A stretch of 64,000 bases of DNA from Winogradskyella sp. (GCA_028383925.1 JAOEWO010000001.1:124001-188000); one strand, 5' to 3'; positions 18,655 through 28,434 are shown, counted from the first letter of the stretch. A program made the numbers and translations. Notes: generated by a model not told the origin, from the letters alone.

Positions 18655-19509
18655 TTAACCCAATAACGATATTAAGCTTTTTAAGCTTGTTTTCCAATGT
18701 TTTAATTGCTGATAATTCGCTTCTGTTTTACCAATATTAAGCACCGTATAGTTTGGTCTTTTTGCTTTTGTTTTATAATTTTCTACAGCATTTAACTTTT
18801 GCTGGTTATACGACTTGAAACTTAAACTGATCTCTCTTGCAAAATCAAACCAGGTTGCCTCACCTTTAGCTGAAAAATGATACACACCAAAAGCAATTTT
18901 TGTATTTAGTATGTAATAAATAAAGCGCGACAAATCTTCACAACTTGTTGGAGTTCCTATTTGCGCTTTAGTAACGCTTAAATTAGCGTTATCTTTTATT
19001 TTGTTTACTATTGTTTTAAGAAAGTTATGACCGTAAGCCGAGTAAAGCCACGATGCTCTTATAATATAATAGTGCTCTAAGTTCTTTTTTATATTTAATT
19101 CGCCCTGTAACTTTGATTTACCGTACTCATTAATGGGGTTTGTAATATCATCTTCGGTATATGGACTGCTTTTTGCACCGTCAAAAACATAATCGGTTGA
19201 AATATGAATAAGTATTGTATTATAAATTTTACAGATTTTAGATACAGAATCTACAGCTATAGCATTAACTAAAAAGGCCTTTTCTTTTTCGGTCTCAGCT
19301 AGCTCAACATTAGTATATGCAGCACAGTTTATACAGTACTGATACTTGTTTTTATTAAAACTTTGTAGCAATGCGTCTTGTGATGTAATGTCGAGTTCTT
19401 TTCTGTTAAAAAAATAAAATTCTATCTGGTCGTTAGTATTTAAAAACAGATGTTTTAATGTTTTTGCAAGCTGACCGTTAGCACCAGTAACCAGGACTTT
19501 TATTTTCAT
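18655..19509 (-). CDS. rfbD: dTDP-4-dehydrorhamnose reductase
   Basis: A 284-residue NADPH-dependent reductase for the last step of dTDP-L-rhamnose synthesis. It has VTGANGQLAKTL, STDYVFDGAKSSPYTEDD and the catalytic YGKSKLQGE. The start overlaps rfbC by 4 bp (ATGA type), so the pair is translationally coupled. It is the last gene before the gap that holds the gmd promoter. Confidence 0.94.
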   Translation of the reverse strand: MKIKVLVTGANGQLAKTLKHLFLNTNDQIEFYFFNRKELDITSQDALLQSFNKNKYQYCINCAAYTNVELAETEKEKAFLVNAIAVDSVSKICKIYNTILIHISTDYVFDGAKSSPYTEDDITNPINEYGKSKLQGELNIKKNLEHYYIIRASWLYSAYGHNFLKTIVNKIKDNANLSVTKAQIGTPTSCEDLSRFIYYILNTKIAFGVYHFSAKGEATWFDFAREISLSFKSYNQQKLNAVENYKTKAKRPNYTVLNIGKTEANYQQLKHWKTSLKSLISLLG

Positions 19510-20051
19510 TTTAAATAGTCTTGAAATGTCTGAAGTGTTTTGTCTTTGTCTGATAATATAAGTTCATCATCTGGTAAAAGCCAATCTATATTTAAATTAA
19601 AATCATTATAAAGAATACCGTTTTCTGAGGATTTATTATAATAATTATCGCATTTGTAACTAAAAATTGTTTGATCTTTAAGCACTAAGAAACCGTGAGC
19701 AAAACCTCTAGGAATAAATACTTGCTTCTTATTATCACCATTTAATCTTACAGAAATATGCTGGCCAAAAGTTTTTGATGCTTTGCGTAAATCCACAACA
19801 ATATCTAACACCTCACCCTGTACTACTTTTACTAATTTAGCTTGAGCATGCGCGTTAGTTTGGTAGTGCAAGCCCCTTAAAACTCCACGCGAAGACATAG
19901 ACTCATTGTCTTGTACAAAATTTATAGTTTTACCAATATGTTTATTGAAGTTTTGTTGATTAAAACTCTCTGTAAAATAGCCTCTTTTATCTTTATGAAG
20001 TGTTGGCTCAATGATAAAACAATCCTTTAATTTTGTTTCGGTAATGATCAT
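19506..20051 (-). CDS. rfbC: dTDP-4-dehydrorhamnose 3,5-epimerase
   Basis: A 181-residue cupin-fold epimerase of standard length. It has the DKRGYFTESF segment near the N-terminus, FVQDNESMSSRGVLRGLHYQ (catalytic His in RGLHYQ), VDLRKASKTFGQ and the FIPRGFAHGFLVL core. It lies 2 bp after rfbA and overlaps rfbD. Confidence 0.96.
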   Translation of the reverse strand: MIITETKLKDCFIIEPTLHKDKRGYFTESFNQQNFNKHIGKTINFVQDNESMSSRGVLRGLHYQTNAHAQAKLVKVVQGEVLDIVVDLRKASKTFGQHISVRLNGDNKKQVFIPRGFAHGFLVLKDQTIFSYKCDNYYNKSSENGILYNDFNLNIDWLLPDDELILSDKDKTLQTFQDYLK

Positions 20052-20053
20052 AA

Positions 20054-20916
20054 TTATTCGGCTAATAAGCGCATTAAATGTTTGCCATAACCACTTTTTG
20101 TTAGTGGCTTTACAGCTTCTATAAATTGACTTTTATTTATAAAACCCATTTTGTATGCCGCTTCTTCTATGGCACCAATTTTTAAACCTTGTCTTTCTTC
20201 AATAACTTGAACAAATTGAGAGGCTTGCATAAGCGACTTAAATGTACCTGTATCTAGCCAAGCGGTGCCTTTGTCTAATACACTTACTTGTAATTTTCCT
20301 GCTTTTAAATAAGCTTTGTTTATATCTGTAATTTCGAGTTCTCCTCTTTTGCTTGGTGTTATATTTTTAGCAATCTCAATAACCGAATTACCATAAAAAC
20401 AAATACCTGGTACGGCATAATTAGATTTAGGGTTTTCTGGTTTTTCTTCTATTGACATTGCTTTACCGCGTTCATTAAATTCTACAACACCGTAACGCTC
20501 TGGGTCGTGTACATGGTAAGCATAAATAATACCACCCTTAGGGTCATTATTTTGCTGCAGCAAATCTGATAAGCCTGTACCGTAAAATATATTATCGCCT
20601 AAGATTAGAGCTACCTTATCGTCGCCTATAAAATCTTCTCCAATAATAAAAGCCTCAGCTAACCCATTAGGCGATTCTTGAACTTCATAACTAAAGGAAC
20701 AGCCAAACTTTTTACCATCACCCAATAATCTTTCAAACAAAGGCAAATCTTGTGGTGTAGAAATAATAAGTATATCCTTTATACCAGACCATATTAATGT
20801 AGATATAGGTAATATATCATTGGCTTATCGTAAATAGGCATAAGCTGCTTACTTACGGCTAGTGTCAATGGATGAAGACGCGTACCCGAACCTCCTGCTA
20901 AAACGATTCCTTTCAT
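20054..20916 (-). pseudogene. rfbA: Glucose-1-phosphate thymidylyltransferase, frameshifted near the N-terminus
   Basis: The full gene would start at the ATG at 20916, which shares its A with the rfbB stop. It reads [18 protein letters not shown] through KPMIYY (residue 36), then meets a stop after four more codons. The next frame continues exactly where the family sequence should: [20 protein letters not shown], then PLFERLLGDG and the rest of a normal RfbA to 20054. One C is missing after codon 36, where CC at 20808-20809 should be CCC. The downstream part alone (from a TTG at 20746) lacks the nucleotide-binding GGSGTR signature and should be inactive. This is either a sequencing error or a true loss. 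The enzyme would make dTDP-glucose for the rhamnose pathway. Confidence 0.9.
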
Positions 20917-21938
20917 TATTTATTATATTTATCTAAATACCAATTAATGGTTTTCTTAATACCAGATTCAAAATTTTCATTAGCGTTCCAACCAAGTTCT
21001 TTTTCTATTTTAGAAGCATCTATTGCGTATCTAAAATCGTGTCCTGGTCTATCTTTTACAAACGTAATTTGGTTTAAATACGATGTACTCTTAGGCTTTA
21101 ATTCATCTAATATATCACAAATCTTTTTAGCGATATAAAGATTGTCTCTTTCATTGTTTCCGCCAATATTATATGTTTCGCCGGCTTTTCCTTTATAATA
21201 AGCTAAGTCTATGCCATAACAATGGTCTTTTACATACAACCAATCTCTTATGTTTTTGCCGTCACCGTAAATAGGTATTGGCTCGTTATTAACTGCCTTT
21301 CTTATAATGGTTGGTATTAATTTTTCGTTGTGTTGTTTAGGACCGTAATTATTACTACAATTTGTAGTAACTACATTCATTCCGTAGGTATGAAAATAAC
21401 TTCTTACTATAAAATCTGAAGATGCTTTAGAAGCACTATACGGACTGTTTGGCGCATAAGGTGTATTTTCTGTAAATAGCCCTGTTGCTCCTAATGTACC
21501 ATAAACTTCGTCTGTAGAAATATGATGAAATCTATTGTTTTCGCAACCGGTTTTAAACTTAAATGGCGCATCCATCCAATAACTTTTAGCAATATTTAAT
21601 AAATTAAAAGTGCCATAAATATTAGTATTAATAAATGTATCTGGATTTATAATAGAGTTATCTACGTGAGATTCTGCAGCAAAATGAATAACACCATTAA
21701 ATTGATATTCTAAAAAAAGCTTATTCACAATCTCATTGTCGCAAATATCAGCTTTAACAAAATGATAATTTGGGTGGTTTTCTATAGTCGTTAAATTAGA
21801 AAGCTTACCTGCATAAGTAAGCTTATCTAAATTTACAATTGTAATATTATTGTACGTTTCTAAGAGATAAATAATAAAGTTTGAACCAATAAAACCGGCA
21901 CCACCTGAGACTAATAATACTTGAACTTTATTATTCAT
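20916..21938 (-). CDS. rfbB: dTDP-glucose 4,6-dehydratase
   Basis: A 340-residue extended short-chain dehydrogenase for the second step of dTDP-rhamnose synthesis. Motifs are [10 protein letters not shown] (12-21), [17 protein letters not shown] and the catalytic YSASKASSD, followed by NNYGPKQ. It overlaps the Wzz-like gene by 8 bp and its stop shares one base with the rfbA start. All key residues are present, in contrast to the broken rfbA next to it. Confidence 0.96.
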   Translation of the reverse strand: MNNKVQVLLVSGGAGFIGSNFIIYLLETYNNITIVNLDKLTYAGKLSNLTTIENHPNYHFVKADICDNEIVNKLFLEYQFNGVIHFAAESHVDNSIINPDTFINTNIYGTFNLLNIAKSYWMDAPFKFKTGCENNRFHHISTDEVYGTLGATGLFTENTPYAPNSPYSASKASSDFIVRSYFHTYGMNVVTTNCSNNYGPKQHNEKLIPTIIRKAVNNEPIPIYGDGKNIRDWLYVKDHCYGIDLAYYKGKAGETYNIGGNNERDNLYIAKKICDILDELKPKSTSYLNQITFVKDRPGHDFRYAIDASKIEKELGWNANENFESGIKKTINWYLDKYNK

Positions 21939-22983
21939 AATCTCTAATAAACTTAAATGAATTATAGGCCAAATAAACTATTATAATTAATAAAAAGGTG
22001 ACTAGAGGAAATATTAAAGAATACCTATCCCAAATAGTTTTCTGAATGGACCCAACGTCTTCAAAACCAGATAACACATCGTAATAATCATTTTTTATAA
22101 TTAACTCTTGCTCTAGTGTTTTAAGAGAATCACTTATAGCCATTTGCTCCTTAAACAAATCGTATTCTCTAGTAACAGTCTTCTCTTTAGTTAATGGAAT
22201 TAAACCTTCTAAGCCTATAGAAGCATTTCCGTTTTCTGAATCTGTTTTTAGAACCTGAATGTATATTTTTTGTAAACTATCTATACGTTTTAATTCATTT
22301 TTAAAGGTCTTAGTTTTAACCGCTATAGAACGGTCTCTTATATCCTTTATTTTTTCTGAATAGCTGTTTTTTAAAGTTTTCTCAAAACCAACCTCAAGAC
22401 TCTTAAAAATAGTACTAGTACCTGATTTTGCTTTAATAGTAAAAATATCACCACTTAGTATATCTCTGTTCTCTATGTAATTCTCGTAAGTAACACCTAA
22501 TGCTAATGTGCTGTCTATTGACTGTAAGTAACGGTTATAATCTTTTAGAAGATCATTAACAGTTTCTGGTCCTATTTCAATTTCAAAACCTAAAAGGTTA
22601 GTAACACTCTGCGTATCAATCTCAAAAACAGTTGAAAGTTCTTTTAGATTACGAGAACCAATTAAAGAATTAAAATAATTTACATTATATGCCAACTGAT
22701 ATTTTGAACCAAAATAAGGTTTAACAACCATGCTAGAGGTATAAACAGGTTTGGCGTACTTTTCTGTAACAAAACCTAATATTGCCGCTACCATTACTGC
22801 AATAGCGATAACTTTAAAATGATTTACTATTGGTTTTAAAGCATAAATTACGGTTGAAAATAACGCTTTAAAAATCGTTCGTATAAAAGCTATAAGTTTT
22901 TCAAATAGTTTCCCAATAGCATTAAATAGCTGACCTAAGTCTACTTCTTCATTTTGAGAATCTTGTGGTAATTTATCACTCAT
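21931..22983 (-). CDS. Wzz-like chain-length/exopolysaccharide protein
   Basis: A 350-residue protein with a cytoplasmic N-terminal amphipathic region, a first membrane segment near residues 57-75 and a second near 320-342, with a large extracytoplasmic domain between them. The YTSSMVVKPYFGSKYQLAYN segment right after the first helix is the usual Wzz-type start of the periplasmic domain. There is no cytoplasmic tyrosine-kinase domain. It probably controls polymer length with the Wzy-like proteins. It is followed with an 8-bp overlap by rfbB and preceded 3 bp away by the DUF6909-like gene. Confidence 0.72.
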   Translation of the reverse strand: MSDKLPQDSQNEEVDLGQLFNAIGKLFEKLIAFIRTIFKALFSTVIYALKPIVNHFKVIAIAVMVAAILGFVTEKYAKPVYTSSMVVKPYFGSKYQLAYNVNYFNSLIGSRNLKELSTVFEIDTQSVTNLLGFEIEIGPETVNDLLKDYNRYLQSIDSTLALGVTYENYIENRDILSGDIFTIKAKSGTSTIFKSLEVGFEKTLKNSYSEKIKDIRDRSIAVKTKTFKNELKRIDSLQKIYIQVLKTDSENGNASIGLEGLIPLTKEKTVTREYDLFKEQMAISDSLKTLEQELIIKNDYYDVLSGFEDVGSIQKTIWDRYSLIFPLVTFLLIIIVYLAYNSFKFIRDYE

Positions 22984-22986
22984 TTT

Positions 22987-24678
22987 TTAAGAATTAAATA
23001 TTTGTTCTAAGATCTTTTTTGTTATTACATAAGTTGGTCTAACACCAGACGTACCTAAGCCTCCAGAGGCTAGCGTGCCACCAGTTTCTAAAGGATTGTC
23101 ACTAGCATAATACGCATACCTCACTTTTACATCTTTATTTATACTACCTCTTACTTTTGATGCCGCTTGTATAGCTTTTTGGTAATGCGCACCTTCCATT
23201 TCTAGGCCAATTACATTCCATGTCGAGTTTTTAAAGAATTTTAAAATCTCTTTATTTTGTAATGACGTACCCAATACGGTTACCATAGTACCTTCAAAAA
23301 CATCTACACCGCAATCTACTAAATCGTTTTTACTTAGTTCATTTCTAAAAGGGTAATTATCTGCTGTGCCTTCAAAAATATGAGCTGATGGAATCATTAC
23401 ATCACCTTTGCCACCCTCTAAAATGCCAGCTTTACCCATTATTGAGATAGACTTAACATCTAAGTGTACTTGTTTATTATTAACGGTTACCGGTTTTAAA
23501 AATTCATCTAACGTTTCATAAGCCTGCTCACCAAAAGCATAATCCATTACAAATATTACGGGCTTATTATCTTTATTTTCTTCAGAGCATTTAAATTCGG
23601 TTTTAGAAAAATCTATTTTATCTGTATCAAAAATTTGAACGTCTATATTTGTTCCAGAAGTATCTTTAATATAAATCATGCCACTTTGCAACGCTGATTT
23701 TTCTACTTTATTGCGTAAGGCTTTATTCTTAGAATCGCTCAATAATTCGTATACCTCAAACATATTTTTCTTAGCATCAGTACCTTTTAGAGTTGCTTTT
23801 GCAAAAATAGAATTCATAACACTATGCATATTTGCACTTATAATATGAATTGGTCTTTGCAATAATCCGTTACTATGAAGCACAGCTTTAATAGTGTCTG
23901 CCCAAATTTCTCCATGTATATGATGCCCTAAGCGTTCTCTTAAAACAGGACTAAAAGTTATAGTACGCTTATTATTATTAACCGTCTCTTCTATTGCTAA
24001 TTTACCTAACCAATATACAATATGTAATAAACGCTCTGGTTGGCTTTCTGTGGCAAATTTTGGGTAAGCTTCGGTTAACTCGTTAAAAGTTCTACCCAAT
24101 ATATTTGCTGTATGTGTTATTGCTATTTCGCGTTCTTTTTGAGTGAGTTTTTTTGTTGACGTAACTGCTGTTTCTAATTTTTGCCAATCTCTAACGGTAG
24201 TCCCTTCTTCATCTATAATAACACGTTTACTAATTTTATGAGACTCAACAAAAAGAAAGGTAAGATGTGTTAGAATATCATAAATCTCAGACCTCCCTCT
24301 GGTAATTTCAATATTCATTTGCTCTTTATCTATACGATAGCAATTTCGTCTTCGTTTTGGAGGTATTATGGGTTCAAAATGTGAGTTTGCGTAACCTTCA
24401 TCACTAGTAAGGTTTATAAACGTACATTCTTCAATACCTTGCGGTAAACGGTCTATAACATACAATAGTCCTTCTAACTCTGCTTTTTCTTCTCCTATAG
24501 AGCCATAAATTTCTGGACGTAAAAGCAGTAGTGCTTCCCTAAGTGTTTCGCCCGAGACACCCATGGGTTTATAAAAGCCACGATTAAATAGGTGACGCAT
24601 GGTAATATACATACGCTCTATTGCGCTAGAGCTTTCTTGAGCTCTTGTTCTTTTATGTCTTTTGTTTGTTGTGCTCAT
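22987..24678 (-). CDS. DUF6909-like protein with a nucleoside-phosphorylase-like C-terminal domain
   Basis: A 563-residue cytoplasmic protein with no signal peptide. The N-terminal half (about 20-360) is mostly helical and of unknown fold. From about 373 onward the pattern resembles the purine nucleoside phosphorylase/MTAN superfamily: IMGKAGILEGGKGDVMIP (413-430, like the Gly-rich GTAG...GD motif), GLEMEGAHY (491-499, like the ribose-binding Met-Glu) and YYASDNP (523-529, like the catalytic Ser-Asp). I believe it matches the DUF6909 family. Activity is an inference; a degenerate sensor or a nucleosidase are both possible. It starts 28 bp after the GH3 gene, with a -7 box in the gap. Confidence 0.75.
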   Translation of the reverse strand: MSTTNKRHKRTRAQESSSAIERMYITMRHLFNRGFYKPMGVSGETLREALLLLRPEIYGSIGEEKAELEGLLYVIDRLPQGIEECTFINLTSDEGYANSHFEPIIPPKRRRNCYRIDKEQMNIEITRGRSEIYDILTHLTFLFVESHKISKRVIIDEEGTTVRDWQKLETAVTSTKKLTQKEREIAITHTANILGRTFNELTEAYPKFATESQPERLLHIVYWLGKLAIEETVNNNKRTITFSPVLRERLGHHIHGEIWADTIKAVLHSNGLLQRPIHIISANMHSVMNSIFAKATLKGTDAKKNMFEVYELLSDSKNKALRNKVEKSALQSGMIYIKDTSGTNIDVQIFDTDKIDFSKTEFKCSEENKDNKPVIFVMDYAFGEQAYETLDEFLKPVTVNNKQVHLDVKSISIMGKAGILEGGKGDVMIPSAHIFEGTADNYPFRNELSKNDLVDCGVDVFEGTMVTVLGTSLQNKEILKFFKNSTWNVIGLEMEGAHYQKAIQAASKVRGSINKDVKVRYAYYASDNPLETGGTLASGGLGTSGVRPTYVITKKILEQIFNS

Positions 24679-24694
24679 ATACTATTTTAACGTA

Positions 24695-24702
24695 CAAATA
24701 TA
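24695..24702 (-). promoter_or_regulatory. Candidate -7 element upstream of the DUF6909-like gene
   Basis: TATATTTG on the minus strand matches TAnnTTTG and lies 17 bp before the ATG at 24678. No convincing -33 TTG is at the expected spacing, so this is a tentative call. Confidence 0.35.
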
Positions 24703-24705
24703 GCT

Positions 24706-26208
24706 TTATTTCGTTAAGTGAAGTTGGTACATTTTATCTGCAATCTTACGGTCGTTAGAGAGTCTTGGTATTTTATTTTGACCACCTAATTTACCTATAG
24801 ATTTCATGTATGTTTGAAAGCCCTCTTTTTTTATTTCAGTTATTTTTAGTGGTCTTAAAACCTTACCCTTAATTAAATCTAAATAATAACTATTTTGGTT
24901 TTGTAAAGACGCTTCTAAGGCGTCAATAAAACCTAATTTGTTTTCGAGTTCATTTTCAAACTCAATAAACCACTCGTGGTATGGCAACCCTTTTGCTGGG
25001 TTTATTTGAGGTGCGACAGTAAATTCATTAATAGATACAGAAAATTTCTCGGTGGCGTACTTTAAAGCATGCTCTACTTCTTTACCAATAACGTGCTCGC
25101 CAAATGCAGAGATAAAATGCTTAATTCTACCACTTACAATTACTCTGTAGGGTTTTAAAGAGGTAAACTCTACTGTATCACCAATATTATAAGCCCACAA
25201 ACCTGCTGTTGTAGAGATAATCATTACATAATTAACACCAAGTTGTACATCTTTAATTGTAATACGTTTACGGTTGTTGCTAAAAAAATGTTCTGCTTCT
25301 ACAAATTCGTAAAATATACCCGAATTTAACTGAAGTAACATCCCTTTTTCGTCTTGCTTATCTTGAAACGCAAAAAAACCTTCACTAGCAGGATACAATT
25401 CTATACTATCAACTTTTCTTCCTATTAAACTTTCAAATTTTGCACGATATGGCTCATAATTAACACCACCAAATATAAATAAGTTGAAATTTTTAAAAAT
25501 ATCACCCACCTTTTCACCTTTCTTTTCTATGAGCTTTTCAAAATACATTTGTACCCAAGATGGTATGCCAGATATAATAGTCATATCCTCATTAGCCGTT
25601 TCTTCTACAATAGCACTTACTTTTGTTTCCCAATCGTCTATACAATTAGTTTCTAAAGTTGGCATTCTATTTTTTTGAAGATATTTAGGAACATAATGTG
25701 CTACTATACCTGAGAGGCGACCAAGTTTAATTCCGTTTTTTTCTTCTAAAACAGGACTCCCTTGAAGAAAAATCATTTTACCATCAACAAATTTAGAGTT
25801 ACCAGTTTCATTAATATACATAAGAATAGCGTTACGTGCGGCATTTACATGCGTTGGCATACTTTCTTTTGTAATAGGAATATATTTAGCACCAGATGTG
25901 GTGCCAGACGTTTTTGCAAAATACAACGGCTTACCTTTCCATAAAACATCAGATTCGCCCGCAACAACTCGTTCTACATACGGTTTTAATTCTTCGTAAT
26001 CTCTTATTGGCACTTTTGAAATAAAGGACTCGTAAGTTGTTATAGAATCAAACTTATGATCTTTACCAAACGCTGTTGCTTTGGCTTCTTTTATTAAATT
26101 GTTAAATACATTTTGCTGGGTCTCAATGGGTTTTGATGCCCATTTATTAACACGTTTTGCTATTCGTTTTGCAAATGGTTTAGAAAGTGCTGCTTTAATT
26201 GATGCCAT
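24706..26208 (-). CDS. GH3 (auxin-responsive promoter) family acyl-adenylate-forming protein
   Basis: A 500-residue member of the GH3 family, whose plant members conjugate acyl acids to amino acids through acyl-adenylates. The ATP-binding motif TSGTTSGAKYIPIT (100-113) is intact, as are YPASEGFFAFQ and the YNIGDTVEF / ISAFGEHV segments that match the adenylate-binding motifs. Bacterial members are common in Bacteroidota but their substrates are not known. Its start overlaps the stop of the M23 peptidase gene by one base, so the two are coupled. Confidence 0.9.
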   Translation of the reverse strand: MASIKAALSKPFAKRIAKRVNKWASKPIETQQNVFNNLIKEAKATAFGKDHKFDSITTYESFISKVPIRDYEELKPYVERVVAGESDVLWKGKPLYFAKTSGTTSGAKYIPITKESMPTHVNAARNAILMYINETGNSKFVDGKMIFLQGSPVLEEKNGIKLGRLSGIVAHYVPKYLQKNRMPTLETNCIDDWETKVSAIVEETANEDMTIISGIPSWVQMYFEKLIEKKGEKVGDIFKNFNLFIFGGVNYEPYRAKFESLIGRKVDSIELYPASEGFFAFQDKQDEKGMLLQLNSGIFYEFVEAEHFFSNNRKRITIKDVQLGVNYVMIISTTAGLWAYNIGDTVEFTSLKPYRVIVSGRIKHFISAFGEHVIGKEVEHALKYATEKFSVSINEFTVAPQINPAKGLPYHEWFIEFENELENKLGFIDALEASLQNQNSYYLDLIKGKVLRPLKITEIKKEGFQTYMKSIGKLGGQNKIPRLSNDRKIADKMYQLHLTK

Positions 26209-27080
26209 TATTGAAAATCAATAAAATTAGTTGGGTTTACAGGGTAACCTTTACTCCATAGTTCAAAATGTAAATGTGGTCCTGTTGTAAATTCGCCAGT
26301 ATTACCAGATACCGCTATAACTTCGCCTGCTTTTACTAAATCGCCTTGAGATTTTGTTATCCTGGCATTGTGTTTATATACAGATATAAGCTCTTGTTTG
26401 TGCTCTATAATAACAACATAGCCTGTTTCTACCGTCCATTCTGCAAAAATAACTGTGCCATCTGCTGTTGCTTTTACGGGAGTATCTTCTGCCAATACAA
26501 TATCTACAGCAAAATGTTTTTCTTCAAAATTAAAACCTTCAGAAATAGGACCTTTAGCTGGCGGAAATAACACAAAATTAGATTTCTCTTCTAAAGACTC
26601 AAAGAGGTTATACTTATCTTCTTTATCTACTTTTTCTCTTAACAAAGAATCTTCTTTGTTTGTTGCTATTTGTAAAATATCTATGTCTGCTTGGGTGGCT
26701 CTAATTATAGAGTCTCTGTTAAAACTTACATTGGCTACATCACCAGTTAGTACTTTTCTTATAGAGGCGTAATATTGTTTGTTTAGGTCTAACTCTCTAA
26801 CCAAAGAATCTGTTTTGTAATTTAATGTAGTTGCTTCTTTTACAAGTCTCGTAGAAGAATAACCCGGTATGTATTCTCTAAGGGGTGTAAAAGCAATAAG
26901 CAGAATAGTTAAAAAGACTAAAACTATTGCAGAAAAAGAAGTAAGCACAAAAACATTAAGACGTGTTAACTTAATGGCAAAGCGTTCTTCAAAAGTATCC
27001 TCATTTAAAATAACTAATCGGTACTTGTGAAGTAATTTCTTAGCGAGTTTCTTTTCTTTTTTTTTCTTTTTTGCCATCAA
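26208..27080 (-). CDS. Membrane-anchored M23 family metallopeptidase
   Basis: A 290-residue protein. It has a very basic cytoplasmic N-terminus, one membrane helix (about 43-64), a short coiled region and a C-terminal LytM/M23 domain. Zinc ligands are visible in KHFAVDI (H-x3-D) and in GPHLHFELW (H-x-H), and the GNTGEFTTG turn is present, so the enzyme should be an active peptidoglycan endopeptidase. The start may be the first or the second Met (27080 or 27077). It is divergent from tatA with a gap of about 110 bp. Confidence 0.93.
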   Translation of the reverse strand: MMAKKKKKEKKLAKKLLHKYRLVILNEDTFEERFAIKLTRLNVFVLTSFSAIVLVFLTILLIAFTPLREYIPGYSSTRLVKEATTLNYKTDSLVRELDLNKQYYASIRKVLTGDVANVSFNRDSIIRATQADIDILQIATNKEDSLLREKVDKEDKYNLFESLEEKSNFVLFPPAKGPISEGFNFEEKHFAVDIVLAEDTPVKATADGTVIFAEWTVETGYVVIIEHKQELISVYKHNARITKSQGDLVKAGEVIAVSGNTGEFTTGPHLHFELWSKGYPVNPTNFIDFQ

Positions 27081-27164
27081 AACAAAATTAATTAAAATAG
27101 TGAAATTGTAGTAACAATATGTGCTAAAGTTAGGTTTAGAACGTTATTATTAAACTATAATTAT

Positions 27165-27172
27165 TAACTTTG
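27165..27172 (+). promoter_or_regulatory. -7 element for tatA
   Basis: TAACTTTG matches TAnnTTTG exactly. It lies 18 bp before the ATG at 27191 and overlaps the alternative upstream TTG start (27170), which argues that 27191 is the true start. The -33 region is weak. Confidence 0.5.
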
Positions 27173-27190
27173 TCATCTAAATTAAAAATT

Positions 27191-27376
27191 ATGATTTATA
27201 ATTCAATTTTCTTAGCAATACCAGGACCTGCTTCTATGATCTTAATTATAGTAGTTGTTTTACTTTTGTTTGGTGGTAAAAAAATTCCTGAATTAATGAA
27301 AGGCCTTGGAAGTGGTTTAAAAGAATTTAAGGACGCTAGCAAGGAAGAAAATAAAGAGAATAAAGAAAAAGAATAA
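27191..27376 (+). CDS. tatA: Twin-arginine translocase TatA/TatE subunit
   Basis: A 61-residue protein from the ATG at 27191. It has one N-terminal membrane helix ([14 protein letters not shown]), the hinge [18 protein letters not shown] amphipathic helix, and a charged Glu/Lys tail. This is the canonical TatA layout; TatA forms the Tat protein-conducting pore in the inner membrane. The possible upstream TTG start overlaps the promoter and was not used. No tatC is next to it. A bidirectional terminator follows. Confidence 0.93.
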   Translation: MIYNSIFLAIPGPASMILIIVVVLLLFGGKKIPELMKGLGSGLKEFKDASKEENKENKEKE

Positions 27377-27395
27377 ATTCTTTTTATAATAAAAC

Positions 27396-27427
27396 AAAAA
27401 AGCCAACTCTAGCGAGTTGGCTTTTTT
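27396..27427. terminator. Bidirectional intrinsic terminator between tatA and the DUF4837 gene
   Basis: A perfect stem GCCAACTC (27402-27409) / GAGTTGGC (27414-27421) with a TAGC loop is flanked by A6 on the left and T6 on the right, so it can end both tatA and the convergent minus-strand gene. Confidence 0.93.
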
Positions 27428-27429
27428 GT

Positions 27430-28410
27430 TTACTTAATCTTAATCGATTTTATAATAGATTCGAGCTCAAAAACATAATCTCGTTTTTCTAAAGACGGTG
27501 CATAAACATAGCCATCACCTATTAAATAGCGTTTGTTTACTTTATCTTCTATTACATATGTTATAAAAGGACCTGCCATAGTGTAGCCTTGCATTTTCCA
27601 AACACCTCTAACCTCGTAAGCGGGTTTATTATCTATTATTGAATTAAATAATGCTGGCGCATAAGCATCATCTACTGCCATATAAATACCATCCTCACCC
27701 GGAATTTGGTTTTTAGTCACCTCGTTTCTAACGTTAACAATATCTACAATAGTACTATCGCTCTTAGATATAGCGGCCATTGGTACAGAATAAAACATTA
27801 AATCTATAGTCTTTGTATTGCTAAGACTTTTTCTAACCCAGAAGAAGTCTTCTGCATCCTTACCAATTTTATAAACCGACGGAATATCTATAGTAAAGCC
27901 AAGCTTATTTTCCATAACCTCGTCTTTTAGTAAAGATTTATTAATGCGTTTTTGTTTTTGCCTTACTTCTTCTTTATTAAAAGCATCTATAATTTTAGCT
28001 TTATTCTGCTTTAACTGAGCAATAATATCACCATCATTTTTACCTCTTACAACTGCAATTGTTTGCGGTTTTGCAAACATATCGTTTACTATGGTTGTTG
28101 AAGCATTGTCAGCCCCTTTTTCAATTTTTAAAATAATTCTGCTTCGGGTAGTCATACCATCAAATACCTGAGTTGGTATTTGGCGCATTTTAAACATAGG
28201 TTCATCTACTGGTAACCCAGTTAATGAGGCGGCAAATACGTCTCGTACATTTTCACCCACGTTACCGTCCCATAATTGATTATCTATAACCACAGAAATA
28301 TTATTTAGATTTCCGTTAGAATCTGGTAGGTATATTTTTTTATTTTCTTCCTTGGTTTCGCCACAGGCTAATAACAATACACAAATAAATACCGTATATA
28401 ATGCTCTCAT
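27430..28410 (-). CDS. DUF4837 family lipoprotein
   Basis: A 326-residue protein with a lipobox (LLLAC, Cys about 16). It matches what I know of the DUF4837 family of Bacteroidota: the conserved start around GNLNNISVVIDNQLW, the VRDVFAA and FKMRQIP segments, and a second half with DFFWVRKSLS and TYVIEDKVNKRYLIGDG. The function is unknown; it is probably periplasmic, anchored in a membrane. It follows mltD with a 24-bp gap, so it is probably co-transcribed with a cell-wall enzyme. Confidence 0.85.
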   Translation of the reverse strand: MRALYTVFICVLLLACGETKEENKKIYLPDSNGNLNNISVVIDNQLWDGNVGENVRDVFAASLTGLPVDEPMFKMRQIPTQVFDGMTTRSRIILKIEKGADNASTTIVNDMFAKPQTIAVVRGKNDGDIIAQLKQNKAKIIDAFNKEEVRQKQKRINKSLLKDEVMENKLGFTIDIPSVYKIGKDAEDFFWVRKSLSNTKTIDLMFYSVPMAAISKSDSTIVDIVNVRNEVTKNQIPGEDGIYMAVDDAYAPALFNSIIDNKPAYEVRGVWKMQGYTMAGPFITYVIEDKVNKRYLIGDGYVYAPSLEKRDYVFELESIIKSIKIK

Positions 28411-28434
28411 AAGTTTACTATTTTTTGTTGGTTT

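Noticed and set aside
20740..20916. Programmed -1 frameshift in rfbA
   Set aside because: No slippery heptamer of the X-XXY-YYZ type or clear stimulatory hairpin was seen at the junction; a missing base in a C run is simpler.
27170..27190. Upstream TTG start for tatA
   Set aside because: It lies inside the -7 box TAACTTTG, and the extra residues do not belong to TatA.
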